Assembly (NCBI GenBank): GCA_002402295.1
Contig: DHFO01000032.1
Location: forward strand, 1-24,658
From: Caldiserica bacterium UBA4822
Lineage (GTDB): Bacteria > Caldisericota > Caldisericia > Cryosericales > Cryosericaceae
Reading direction: 5' to 3'
Length of the DNA stretch: 24,658 bases
Shown here piece after piece: positions 14,890-22,651 of the stretch. The position numbers and the translations under genes are program-made. The notes under the pieces were generated by a model. The model saw nothing but the letters and a program-made list of their open reading frames with translations. It did no database searches and was not told the DNA's origin. Each line of letters begins with the position of its first letter. Positions within the stretch are counted from its first letter, which is position 1.

Positions 14890-15666
14890 GTGAGAATAGC
14901 AAGTTGGAATGTCAATTCGATACGTGCTCGTCTGCCCGTTGTGATGAAGTGGCTCCAGGAATCGCATGTCGATGTTCTCGCGATGCAGGAGACAAAGACG
15001 ATGGACGAGACGTTCCCGGTTGCGGAGTTCAGGGCACTGGGATACGAGGTCGTCATGTCGGGCCAGAAAACATACAATGGCGTTGCCATTGCCTCTCGGG
15101 CTCCCTTCTCGAATGTCGTCAAGGGGTGGAATGGCAAGGATCTGTCGCGGGTGCTGGCAGCTGACGTCAACGGCGTTACTGTGATTAACGGCTATCTGCC
15201 GCACGGAGGGGAACGTGGTGACGAAGCATTTGAGCACAAGTTGCAGTTCTTTCGTGACTTCAGGGCCTACCTCGACAGAACGTATGAGAGAAGCCATTGC
15301 CTTCTTCTTGTCGGCGACTTCAATGTGGCGCGGGAGCCGCGGGATGTGTGGGATCCAGACCAGTTGCAGGATGCTATTGGGTACATGCAGGAGGAGCGTG
15401 ACAGCCTGGACCAGTTATACGGCTGGGGTTTTGTGGACCTGTTCCGCCGTTTTCATCCGGACCAGGTGCAGTACACTTGGTGGGACTACAGGATGAACAT
15501 GTTCAAGCGTAACATGGGTATGCGCATCGACTACGCGTGGGGCTCAGAAGTACTTGCCGGGATGACTGTTGACTGCATGGTTGACGTAGAACCCAGGCGC
15601 TGGGAAAAGCCGTCTGACCACACGCCGGTAGTGACGACTGTTGCCACGCATCAGCTGGAATCATAA
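14890..15666 (+). CDS. xthA: Exodeoxyribonuclease III
   Basis: A 258-residue AP endonuclease/3'-5' exonuclease of the ExoIII family, which incises at abasic sites and trims 3' blocks in base excision repair. Catalytic landmarks are all visible: ASWNVNSIRARL, MQETK (metal-binding Glu), YNGVAIASR, LVGDFNVAREPRDVWDP (Asp/Asn pair), MRIDYAWGS and SDHTPVV (Asp-His). The start is GTG 14890 after GAGAGAGGTAAACC. It is the third gene of a tight operon with the patatin and Mrr-like genes, suggesting shared transcription. Family length is normal. Confidence 0.95.
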   Translation: MRIASWNVNSIRARLPVVMKWLQESHVDVLAMQETKTMDETFPVAEFRALGYEVVMSGQKTYNGVAIASRAPFSNVVKGWNGKDLSRVLAADVNGVTVINGYLPHGGERGDEAFEHKLQFFRDFRAYLDRTYERSHCLLLVGDFNVAREPRDVWDPDQLQDAIGYMQEERDSLDQLYGWGFVDLFRRFHPDQVQYTWWDYRMNMFKRNMGMRIDYAWGSEVLAGMTVDCMVDVEPRRWEKPSDHTPVVTTVATHQLES

Positions 15667-15674
15667 GAGCCCTT

Positions 15675-16180
15675 ATGGCAGAAGGAGCACTGGATAGCAA
15701 CTTCGGGGCAATCATCGATACAGTCTCCGATGGTGTCTATGTCACAGCTGCCGACCGTGAAATCGTGTTCTGAAGGAAATGAGCTGAGCGTTACCGGCTA
15801 TGCCTTTGAGGAAGTCCTTCATCAACACTGCTACGACAACATCCTCATACATACGGACGTGAACGGACGGAATCTCTGCTCCACGGACTGCCCGCTACAG
15901 AGATGTGCAGCCTCGGCGGGGGAGCGGCAAGTGGTTCAGGGGGTGTCTCTCAAGCGCAAAGGACGGTGAAAGGCTGGCAGTCTACGTGAAGGCTGCTCCG
16001 CTGCTGGTTGGCGATAAGCCTTACGTAGTGGAAGTGTTCGGTGAAGTGCAGGTTTGGCCATCCGCCTGGAGACGAGGCGCTGTACCGTGTCAAGCATGAC
16101 AGTGGAAACTGGTATGCCAGTAATTCAGCTGGCGCGTGGCGGACAGCGGGGAGATGGGATGAGCCAGACACAACGTGTCT
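15675..16180 (+). pseudogene. Decayed PAS-GGDEF sensor gene
   Basis: Pieces of one signalling gene in three frames. ATG 15675 opens a PAS domain (AIIDTVSDGVYVTAADREIVF) that hits TGA at 15771, just where Trp-Asn is expected. The frame shifted by +1 continues SEGNELSVTGYAFEEVL, CYDNILIHTDVNGRNLC and CPLQRC to about 15960. A further +1 shift at an AAAGG run continues KDGERLAVYVKAAPLLVG. From 16053 a third frame reads GDEALYRVKHDSGN, like the last helix of a GGDEF domain (ADEALYRAK-x-GRN), with the catalytic part missing. The parent was probably a PAS-diguanylate cyclase that lost most of its GGDEF domain. It cannot make a working enzyme. Confidence 0.72.
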
Positions 16181-16187
16181 GGCTCAT
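16159..16187. terminator. Hairpin between PAS remnant and ahcY
   Basis: A perfect 13-bp inverted repeat (core TGAGCCAGACAC / GTGTCTGGCTCA) with a 3-base loop lies 42 bases past the stop of ahcY (-). There is no strong U-tract. It probably terminates the long - strand operon. Confidence 0.65.
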
Positions 16188-16228
16188 GCGCTCAGCGGCG
16201 GCGCGGGATAGGTACCCGCTGCTGCGGG

Positions 16229-17443
16229 CTAGTACGAGCCGAGGTAGGCTTTCTGTTCGTCCGTCAGGGCATCTATGCGCAGTCTTCGCGAATCAAGGAA
16301 TGCCCTTGAGGCCATGTCGTCGATAGCTTCAGGTACGCCGATGAGCTCGTGAGGCAGCGATTCGCGATGGTTGACCAGGTATTCTGCGGAGAGCGCCTGC
16401 AAGGCGAAAGTCAAGTCCATGATTTCAACCGGATGCCCGTCGGCGCAGGCGAGATTGACGAGCCTGCCCTCTCCCAGCACATACAGACGCTTGTCGTTCC
16501 AGGCGTACTCCTCGATACCGTGGCGCACTTCATGATGCTCGGGATCATGGTCCTGGAGACAGTGTACGTCGACCTCTACATCAAAGTGTCCGGCATTGCA
16601 CAGTATCGCTCCATCCTTCATGGCATTGAAGTGCGGAGCTGTGATTACCCTGGTGTCCCCAGTGCACGTTACGAAGAACTCACCAAGTGGGGCGGCTTCC
16701 AGCATGGGCATGACCTGGTAGCCGTCCATGTGCGCCTCAACGGCCTTGATCGGGTCCACTTCCGTAACAATGACCTGCGCACCCAGGCCGCGTGCTCGAA
16801 GGGCCACCCCGCGGCCAACCCATCCGTACCCGGCCACGACGACAACCTTTCCCGCGATGTTGAGGTTGGTGGTCCGGAGAATGCCATCCCAGGCAGATTG
16901 TCCTGTTCCAAAGCGGTTGTCGAACAGGTGTTTGCATAATCCCTCGTTGACGCCGATCACCGGAAACGCCAGGTTACCCGAGCGCGCGAGTGCCCTGTCA
17001 CGTATCACGCCTGTCGTCGTTTCCTCACATGCGCCAATGATGGCGGGGAGTAACTCAGGGTGACTGAAATGGACAGCGTTCACCAGGTCGCCGCCGTCAT
17101 CAATCAGGAGATTCGGCTGGGTGGCCAGGACGCGATCGAAGTACTCCTTGTACTCCGCCGCGGTTTCGCCGCGCTTTGCGAACACAGTGACGCCGCGTGC
17201 AGCCAATGCCTCCGCTACGTCGTCCTGGGTTGTGATTGGATTGGATGCCGTAATGGCCACGTGGGCTCCCCCTCGCTGCATGACGTAGGCCAGGTTGGCT
17301 GTCTTGGCCTCGAGGTGGAGCGCAATGACGACGTTGAGGCCCGCAAATGGCTGTTCTTGTTCGAATTGCTCCGCGATGCCTGACAGAATCGGCATGTGGC
17401 GAATCGCCCACTGCATTTTCTGTTCACCCGACTGGGCATTCAT
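16229..17443 (-). CDS. ahcY: S-adenosylhomocysteine hydrolase
   Basis: A 404-residue cytosolic NAD-dependent enzyme that reversibly splits S-adenosylhomocysteine into adenosine and homocysteine, closing the methylation cycle. Length and sequence fit the short thermophile/archaeal-type form without the plant/animal insert. Key sites: HLEAKTANL (His43, Glu45), DDGGDL (115-120), EETTTGVIR (Glu140/141), VNEGLCKHLFDNRFG (Lys171, Asp175, Asn176), the NAD motif GYGWVGRG (205-212) and NAGHFDVE (His296). The usual VND before Lys171 reads VNE here. AAGGAGGT precedes the ATG. It lies 72 bases downstream of an ABC permease gene with no evident promoter or terminator between, so it is probably the last gene of the transporter operon. 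Confidence 0.95.
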   Translation of the reverse strand: MNAQSGEQKMQWAIRHMPILSGIAEQFEQEQPFAGLNVVIALHLEAKTANLAYVMQRGGAHVAITASNPITTQDDVAEALAARGVTVFAKRGETAAEYKEYFDRVLATQPNLLIDDGGDLVNAVHFSHPELLPAIIGACEETTTGVIRDRALARSGNLAFPVIGVNEGLCKHLFDNRFGTGQSAWDGILRTTNLNIAGKVVVVAGYGWVGRGVALRARGLGAQVIVTEVDPIKAVEAHMDGYQVMPMLEAAPLGEFFVTCTGDTRVITAPHFNAMKDGAILCNAGHFDVEVDVHCLQDHDPEHHEVRHGIEEYAWNDKRLYVLGEGRLVNLACADGHPVEIMDLTFALQALSAEYLVNHRESLPHELIGVPEAIDDMASRAFLDSRRLRIDALTDEQKAYLGSY

Positions 17444-17515
17444 GTCGATTACCTCCTTGGACGAGAAAGACCGCGGCCCGCTTCAACACAGACGGCGGTC
17501 ATTACATCATCTCAG

Positions 17516-18463
17516 TTACCGCTGTTCCTTGTAATAGGGCAGCCCATCTGCGGCGGGGGCCACAGACTTCCCTACAAACCCCGCCAGGACCGCCAGAGTC
17601 AGGACGTATGGCAAGATCAGCGTCAGTCCCGGTGCAAGCTTGGGGGCAATACCCGTGACGGCAATGATGGACTGTGCAATCTGTCCGGTGCCGAACAGGA
17701 GTGCCGCTCCAAGAGCACCAAAGGGCGTCCACTTCCCGAAGATCATGGCTGCGAGCCCAATGAATCCCACGCCGTTGGGCATGGAGTCGCTGAAGCCGGA
17801 AAAGGAGCTAATGGAGAGAGCCGCACCCCCAATGCCTGCAAGAGCGGCTCCTGCAACGACCGCGAACCAGCGCACGCGGAAGACGTTGATGCCCAGCGTC
17901 GTTGCGGCCCTGGGGTTCTCACCGCACGTGCGGATGCGCAGGCCGAGAACTGTGTGGTACAGGAGCACGTGCACGAGGATGGTGCAGATGAACCCAAGCC
18001 ATATCATGAAGGACAGATTCGAGAATGCCCCGATGACAGGAATCTTCTCAAGAAACAGCAGATGAATGCGGTATTCCTGGGCACCAAAGTAGTTCTGTAA
18101 CTGCGGCGAATAACCGGTTGTGCTGAACACATATTCCAGCAGGTACGTCATGAGTCCTGTCGCAATAACGTTGATGGCCGTCCCCGAAACGGTCTGGTCA
18201 CCGTTCCACTTGATCGTAATGAACGCATGCAGCGCCCCGACCAGACAGCCGATGCCGATACCAAACAGCAGGCCAATCCACGGCGTGTTTGACATAAATG
18301 CTCCGAGCAGGCCGAAGAAGGCGCCAAACCGCATGATGCCATCAAGTCCGATGTTCACAACACCCGAGCTCTCGCTGAGTACACCGCACAAGGCAGCGAA
18401 CAGGATTGGTGTCGTGTAGTCAAGCATCTGAGCAATAGTGGTGTTGATCTGAACGATAGTCAT
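17516..18463 (-). CDS. ABC transporter permease, nucleoside (YufQ/BmpC) type
   Basis: A 315-residue inner-membrane permease of the BPD_transp_2 family, forming the channel with the partner encoded at 18460-19680. About eight to ten hydrophobic helices are visible. The family landmark SESSGVVNIGLDGIMRFGAF lies near residues 26-45 and the segment GENPRAATTLGINV (about 182-195) matches the cytoplasmic coupling region. Length and motif are those of YufQ/NupQ-like subunits of BMP-dependent purine nucleoside importers rather than sugar importers. Its ATG overlaps the upstream permease stop by 4 bases. No terminator separates it from ahcY downstream. Confidence 0.92.
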   Translation of the reverse strand: MTIVQINTTIAQMLDYTTPILFAALCGVLSESSGVVNIGLDGIMRFGAFFGLLGAFMSNTPWIGLLFGIGIGCLVGALHAFITIKWNGDQTVSGTAINVIATGLMTYLLEYVFSTTGYSPQLQNYFGAQEYRIHLLFLEKIPVIGAFSNLSFMIWLGFICTILVHVLLYHTVLGLRIRTCGENPRAATTLGINVFRVRWFAVVAGAALAGIGGAALSISSFSGFSDSMPNGVGFIGLAAMIFGKWTPFGALGAALLFGTGQIAQSIIAVTGIAPKLAPGLTLILPYVLTLAVLAGFVGKSVAPAADGLPYYKEQR

Positions 18464-19680
18464 GCTGCTGCCTCCTGTTCTGCCGGTGGATCGGCGTGTG
18501 CACGACGACGTTGCAGATACTTGACGAGATAGTACCTGACTGCCACCTGCAGGGCAATGAAACCGACTGCCAGCCCCTCGATGATATTCGAGAACGTCTT
18601 GGGAATGTTCGCCACCTGCATGGAAGTGGCCCCGGTGCGCAGTGCCCCGATGAACAGGCCGGCAAGCACAACGCCGATCGGTTCACTCTGGCCTATGAGG
18701 GCAACGCCGATGCCGGTCCATCCGTAGCCCATGGTGGCCGTGTTCGGAAACTGGTACTGCATACCCAGGATGAAGAAACAGCCACCCAGCGCTGCAAGGC
18801 AACCGGAAAAGAACATCATCTGAACAATGCGGCGATTGACGTTGATGCCCTGGGCCTTGGGCGCCTCCATCCCGATGTTGGCGGTGTGCCCGATGGCTCG
18901 GATCTCATAACCGATGGTCGTCTTGTAGAGCAGGAACCATGTGGCATAGGCCGCAAGTAGCACCAGGATGATGCTGGTGTTGAGGCGCGTCGGCATCATG
19001 ATTCTGAACAGCTTCGCAGTGTCAGCGACGTAGTAGGTGCCAGAGGTAAACGTCTGTGTGGGAGGAGTCATTGGGCCGGTGACCAGCCAGTTCGTAATGA
19101 GGAACCAGGCGATCCAGTTGAGCATGATCGTCCCGATGACGATGTTGACTCCTCGCTTGACATAGAGGAAGCCTGCAAACGCGGCCCACGCTCCCCCGGC
19201 AAACATACCCAGGATGATGCAGATGGCTCCGTGGAGAAGCTGGGCAATCCATGCCATGCTGCCTAGCGCAGTTGCCATGGTACCGAATGCGCCTGCGACC
19301 GGGCTCCAGTAACCAAAGAACGTTGCCACGATAGCACCTACCCAGAACTGGCCCTCAGCTCCAATGTTGAACAGACCACCCTTGAAAGCGAGCGCAACGG
19401 CAAGTCCAGTAGCGATATACATCGCACTCTTGATAAGGAGCTCAGCGAACTCGCGGGGCCATGCTGAACCGCCCGGGATGAGACCTGAATCACCAAACAG
19501 CAGTGCATAGGCCCGGAACGGATTCCTGCCAGACACCGCAATGACGATCATCCCGACAACCAGCGCAAGGCCAATTGAGATGAGCGGGACCCAGACGTTC
19601 AGAGGGTCGCGCCTCTTGCGGCCCTGGTTGTCGATGCCGAAGATCCTGAGGAACTTGTTGGTGCCGCTGTTTTCACTCAC
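18460..19680 (-). CDS. ABC transporter permease, nucleoside (YufP/BmpB) type
   Basis: A 406-residue permease, the larger of the two membrane subunits. After a basic cytoplasmic N-terminus come about ten helices. LAFKGGLFNIGAEGQFWVGA (near 100-120) is the family signature and YEIRAIGHTANIGMEAPKAQ is the coupling segment that contacts the ATPase. The C-terminal tail is charged. Paired with the smaller permease and a double-domain ATPase, it matches YufO-YufP-YufQ nucleoside importers. Both its ends overlap neighbouring genes by 4 bases, so the three subunits should be made in fixed proportions. Confidence 0.92.
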   Translation of the reverse strand: MSENSGTNKFLRIFGIDNQGRKRRDPLNVWVPLISIGLALVVGMIVIAVSGRNPFRAYALLFGDSGLIPGGSAWPREFAELLIKSAMYIATGLAVALAFKGGLFNIGAEGQFWVGAIVATFFGYWSPVAGAFGTMATALGSMAWIAQLLHGAICIILGMFAGGAWAAFAGFLYVKRGVNIVIGTIMLNWIAWFLITNWLVTGPMTPPTQTFTSGTYYVADTAKLFRIMMPTRLNTSIILVLLAAYATWFLLYKTTIGYEIRAIGHTANIGMEAPKAQGINVNRRIVQMMFFSGCLAALGGCFFILGMQYQFPNTATMGYGWTGIGVALIGQSEPIGVVLAGLFIGALRTGATSMQVANIPKTFSNIIEGLAVGFIALQVAVRYYLVKYLQRRRAHADPPAEQEAAA

Positions 19681-21200
19681 GATACCACCTTCCTGTCAAC
19701 ACCGACGCCGAGCATCAGAAGGCCCAGGGCCTCCTCGGTCGTCTTATCCGGCGTTGTTTCTCCAACGATGTGGCCTTCGAACATGACGAGAATGCGGTCA
19801 GACAGACCCAGAATCTCGGACAGCTCAAGTGAGATGAGAAGGATAGCCTTACCACTCTTCTTTTCCTCGAGCAGCTTCCTGTAGACAAACTCCGTGGCGC
19901 CTACGTCCAGCCCGCGGGTTGGCTGCGAGGCGATAAGGAAATTGTGCGGAAGTGAGAGTTCGCGGGCAAGAATTAGTTTCTGCTGGTTACCACCCGACAA
20001 TGACCCCGCGGTGTCCAGGACGTCGCCGGGGCGGATGTCGTATTCCCTGACCTTGCCTTCCGCAAACTCAGCAATCTTGTCGTAATTCATCCTCAGACCT
20101 CTGCTGAAAGGCGCATTCAGGTGCTGACCCATCACAGAGTTGTCGCGGACGGTGTAGGGCATCACGAGCCCCCTGCGGGCACGGTCTTCCGTGATGTAGC
20201 TCATGCCTTGCCTCCGGAGTTCGGCGGTTGTTACAAGACGCATGCTCTTTCCATTCAGTTCCATCGACCCTGACGTCGGACGAGTAAACCCAATCATCGC
20301 ATTGACAAGCTCATCCTGACCATTGCCCTGAACGCCTGCAATTCCTACAATTTCGCCCCCGCGGACATCGAAGCTGATGTCCCGTACCGTTTCCATGCCA
20401 CGCGCATTTTTCACGCGGAGGTCGTGACAGGAGAACGCAACAGGGCCAACCGACGCTTCGACCTTCGGAATCTCCAGCACCACGTTACGACCGACCATCA
20501 TGCGTGCAAGTTCCTCTTCGTTGGTGTCTTTCTTGTTCACAATGCCCTGCACTTTTCCACGACGAAGGACGGCGATGCGGTCAGCGATGTCCATGACTTC
20601 CTTGAGTTTGTGGCTGATAAACAGGATTGTCTTGCCCTGAGACTGCAGCTTACGCATGGTTACAAACAGTTCTTGAGTTTCCTCTGGCGTCAGCACCGCG
20701 GTGGGCTCGTCGAAGATCAGAATCTCAGCGCCCCTGCGCAGCACCTTGAGAATCTCAACGCGTTGCTGAACTCCTACGGGAAGATCACCGGTTATGGCAG
20801 TTGCATCGACGGTCAGTGCAACCTTGTCGGACAGCTCCTTGACCTCGCGTACAGCCCTGGTGTAGTCAAAGAAGATGCCCTTCCGCGGTTCGTCTCCAAC
20901 GACAATGTTCTGGGCAACCGTAAACCTTGGAATGAGCATGAACTCCTGATGGACCATACCCATGTGGAGCTGAATGGCATCCTCTGCGGAGCGGATCCGG
21001 GCCTTCTGTTCGTTGACGTAGATTTCCCCCGCGGTTGGTGTGTAGATACCATAAATGATATTCATCAGCGTGCTTTTTCCCGCGCCGTTCTCGCCGACGA
21101 TGGCAAAAATCTCGCCCTTCTCAACGGAGAACGAGATGTTGTCGTTGGCTAAGTTGCCGGGGAACATCTTGGAGATGTTGTGTACTTCAAGTGCCTTCAT
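19677..21200 (-). CDS. ABC transporter ATPase, double-domain sugar/nucleoside type (YufO-like)
   Basis: A 507-residue cytoplasmic ATPase with two fused ABC domains that powers nucleoside (or simple sugar) import. Domain 1: Walker A GENGAGKST near residue 37, LPVGVQQRVEILKVL signature, Walker B ILIFDEPTAVL. Domain 2: degenerate P-loop GVQGNGQDELV, canonical LSGGNQQKLILARELS, and LIASQPTRGLDVGA in which the usual Walker B acidic pair is altered, as is normal for the second site of RbsA/YufO proteins. Its ATG overlaps the stop of the small ORF before it (ATGA), preceded by AGGAGAG. The binding-protein gene that normally opens such operons is missing here. Confidence 0.94.
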   Translation of the reverse strand: MKALEVHNISKMFPGNLANDNISFSVEKGEIFAIVGENGAGKSTLMNIIYGIYTPTAGEIYVNEQKARIRSAEDAIQLHMGMVHQEFMLIPRFTVAQNIVVGDEPRKGIFFDYTRAVREVKELSDKVALTVDATAITGDLPVGVQQRVEILKVLRRGAEILIFDEPTAVLTPEETQELFVTMRKLQSQGKTILFISHKLKEVMDIADRIAVLRRGKVQGIVNKKDTNEEELARMMVGRNVVLEIPKVEASVGPVAFSCHDLRVKNARGMETVRDISFDVRGGEIVGIAGVQGNGQDELVNAMIGFTRPTSGSMELNGKSMRLVTTAELRRQGMSYITEDRARRGLVMPYTVRDNSVMGQHLNAPFSRGLRMNYDKIAEFAEGKVREYDIRPGDVLDTAGSLSGGNQQKLILARELSLPHNFLIASQPTRGLDVGATEFVYRKLLEEKKSGKAILLISLELSEILGLSDRILVMFEGHIVGETTPDKTTEEALGLLMLGVGVDRKVVS

Positions 21201-21427
21201 GGGCTCACTCTCCTACAACGGTACTTGTACATGGCATCGCCTGTGTACGGCACCGGAATCTTTCCGACGCGACGAGCAAGCTCGACCGGCGGAACGTCAA
21301 AGCCCTGGACTAGAGGCTGTCTCAGGGTATACAGCACCATGATGTGACCGGTGATGCCTGTCGCGTGTACTTCGAGGGTCTGCGTGCCAGAAAGCGCAAG
21401 CCTGCCTGTTTCGTCGTTCGGGTTCAT
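21197..21427 (-). CDS. Unknown 76-residue ORF coupled to the ABC ATPase
   Basis: A 76-residue open frame (MNPNDETGRLALSG...) of no family I recognise. A beta-rich central part (TLEVHATGITGHIMVLYTLR, 17-36) is followed by FDVPPVELARRVGKIPVP and a basic tail YKYRCRRVSP. Its ATG overlaps the stop of the 56-residue ORF upstream and its stop overlaps the ATPase start, both as ATGA, the same junction used by the transporter genes. This pattern is the main evidence for coding; its own ribosome site is poor. It could instead be the second half of one frameshifted gene together with that upstream ORF. Confidence 0.5.
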   Translation of the reverse strand: MNPNDETGRLALSGTQTLEVHATGITGHIMVLYTLRQPLVQGFDVPPVELARRVGKIPVPYTGDAMYKYRCRRVSP

Positions 21428-21594
21428 GGGTGTGCCCATGCTGGCCTGGTACTGTGACGGCCTTTGCCTCGGAGGACGATGGGCGCACAAGCGTAGAGGG
21501 ACTTCAGATAGGCGGGAAACACTGCAAGCCACCCACTGCGGAGAGTGCTAACTTCATTGACAGTGTTTCCTGGGTCCCCGTACGGACGGTCCAT
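21424..21594 (-). CDS. Unknown 56-residue first ORF of the ABC-ahcY operon
   Basis: A 56-residue open frame beginning MDRPYGDPGNTVNEV, with a clear GAGGAG site 7 bases before the ATG and a promoter about 40 bases upstream. It is the first frame translated on this mRNA. It has a moderately hydrophobic middle (WLAVFPAYLKSLYACAPIVL) but no convincing signal peptide or lipobox, so it is not a substrate-binding protein. It may be a leader peptide, a small protein, or the 5' part of a gene broken by a frameshift. I recognise no family. Confidence 0.5.
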   Translation of the reverse strand: MDRPYGDPGNTVNEVSTLRSGWLAVFPAYLKSLYACAPIVLRGKGRHSTRPAWAHP

Positions 21595-21630
21595 CTGCTT
21601 TCTCCTCTGATCGTATGGTACAACGCTCCC

Positions 21631-21657
21631 ATTATACCCCAAACGGCGCCATGGCAA
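21631..21657 (-). promoter_or_regulatory. Promoter of the ABC-ahcY operon
   Basis: A perfect TATAAT (21631-21636 on the - strand) with TTGCCA (21652-21657) 15 bases upstream. Transcription would start near 21624, 30 bases before the first ATG. Confidence 0.65.
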
Positions 21658-21765
21658 GTTGCCCTAGACGCCTTTACACTTACCGCAAGAGGACGAGAGA
21701 AGGCACTCGCTGGCAAGCACCTGCTTGTGGAAACACGAGGTGTGCGAGGTGTCTGGGGAGAAGTC

Positions 21766-22377
21766 CTAGGTACCACTGCTGTCCGTGTACTCGCGCTCAG
21801 CGACACGCCAGTGATACAGCCAGACGACGAGTCCCACAAGGCAGCCAATGACACTGCGAACCAGGCTCTGCATGGCATACGTGTCACCTGGAATGGGCGC
21901 TTTGGGTTGTCCGGGGATAGCAACGACGGTTGAGCTCATGAAAAAGGCCTGATAGGTGTTGGGAGGTATGGTCACGGCGTTGAACATCAGAATGAACAGA
22001 CCAATGCAGGCGACCAGGTAGAAGTACAGGTTGCGCACAAAGTCCCGTGATGATGGTACGTTGCCGCTTGCAGTATTCGAGTCAGCGACGACGGATTCTG
22101 CTTGCCGACTGGCTTGCCGTTGGAGAAAGCTGCGACGATCTCGTTCGATAATACGCAGGTGATACAGCCAGAGTGGTGCCCCTACGACGACGCTCGACAA
22201 CAAGCCGAGAAGGGAACCAAGTTCTGATGGCATGCTTTCTGCCTCAATGAGGTGGAATACATACATGTTCAGCACATCCGATATACTACCAATGACTCCG
22301 GTTAGGGCCATGATGATGGCCACGGTAGTGACCAGATATAAGTAAACGGTTCTGACTGTTATCCGGTTCTTCACCAT
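21766..22377 (-). CDS. Membrane protein with two DUF5671-like repeats
   Basis: A 203-residue membrane protein with an internal duplication. Repeat 1 has ITVRTVYLYLVTTVAIIMAL and ends GAPLWLYHLRIIERD. Repeat 2 has FVRNLYFYLVACIGLFIL and ends GLVVWLYHWRVAERE. Each repeat carries two hydrophobic segments, so four spans are predicted, with a hydrophilic linker of about 35 residues between. The pattern YxYLV...(P/V)WLYHxR is that of DUF5671, whose function is unknown. The start is ATG 22377, or GTG 22374 one codon on; the GGGAGG site fits the GTG slightly better. An upstream in-frame ATG at 22479 is rejected because it lies at the transcription start and adds non-conserved residues. It has its own promoter at 22491-22519. 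Confidence 0.8.
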   Translation of the reverse strand: MVKNRITVRTVYLYLVTTVAIIMALTGVIGSISDVLNMYVFHLIEAESMPSELGSLLGLLSSVVVGAPLWLYHLRIIERDRRSFLQRQASRQAESVVADSNTASGNVPSSRDFVRNLYFYLVACIGLFILMFNAVTIPPNTYQAFFMSSTVVAIPGQPKAPIPGDTYAMQSLVRSVIGCLVGLVVWLYHWRVAEREYTDSSGT

Positions 22378-22411
22378 ACCTCCCACGCAAATCAGCACGT
22401 CTCTTGAGGGG

Positions 22412-22461
22412 CTGGGCGCCAGGAGAAGGGCCAGACATCTCCAGCCGTTCCTGGTGCCCAG
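22412..22461. repeat. Long inverted repeat in the DUF5671 gene leader
   Basis: The arms at 22412-22424 and 22449-22461 (CTGGGCGCCAGGA / TCCTGGTGCCCAG) pair over 13 positions. Read as + strand RNA the one non-Watson-Crick pair is G-U; as - strand RNA it is A-C. It lies between the promoter and the start codon of the membrane protein gene. Confidence 0.5.
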
Positions 22462-22490
22462 TTGCATGCCTTGCAGCATCCCTCGACCAC

Positions 22491-22519
22491 ATACTAGAGA
22501 AACTCTCGCACGTATGCAA
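22491..22519 (-). promoter_or_regulatory. Promoter of the DUF5671-like gene
   Basis: TTGCAT (22514-22519), a 17-base spacer and TAGTAT (22491-22496) on the - strand, leaving a leader of about 105 bases. Confidence 0.5.
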
Positions 22520-22586
22520 GGCTTGTCCGGGTAGTAGTTCGAACGTCCCTCGTCTGTAACTCATACCGAGCTCCACAAACGAGGTG

Positions 22587-22614
22587 TTGGCCTCGGCGCC
22601 TGTTGTGGTATCAT
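22587..22614 (+). promoter_or_regulatory. Promoter of the zinc peptidase gene
   Basis: TTGGCC (22587-22592), a 16-base spacer and TATCAT (22609-22614) preceded by TGG, an extended -10. It lies 38 bases before the GTG start. Confidence 0.5.
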
Positions 22615-22651
22615 AACAGCGACTGTCAGGTCTGAACAGGGAGTACTCGCA

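Noticed and set aside
20424..21152. 242-codon + strand frame opposite the ABC ATPase
   Set aside because: The ATPase motifs on the other strand are decisive.
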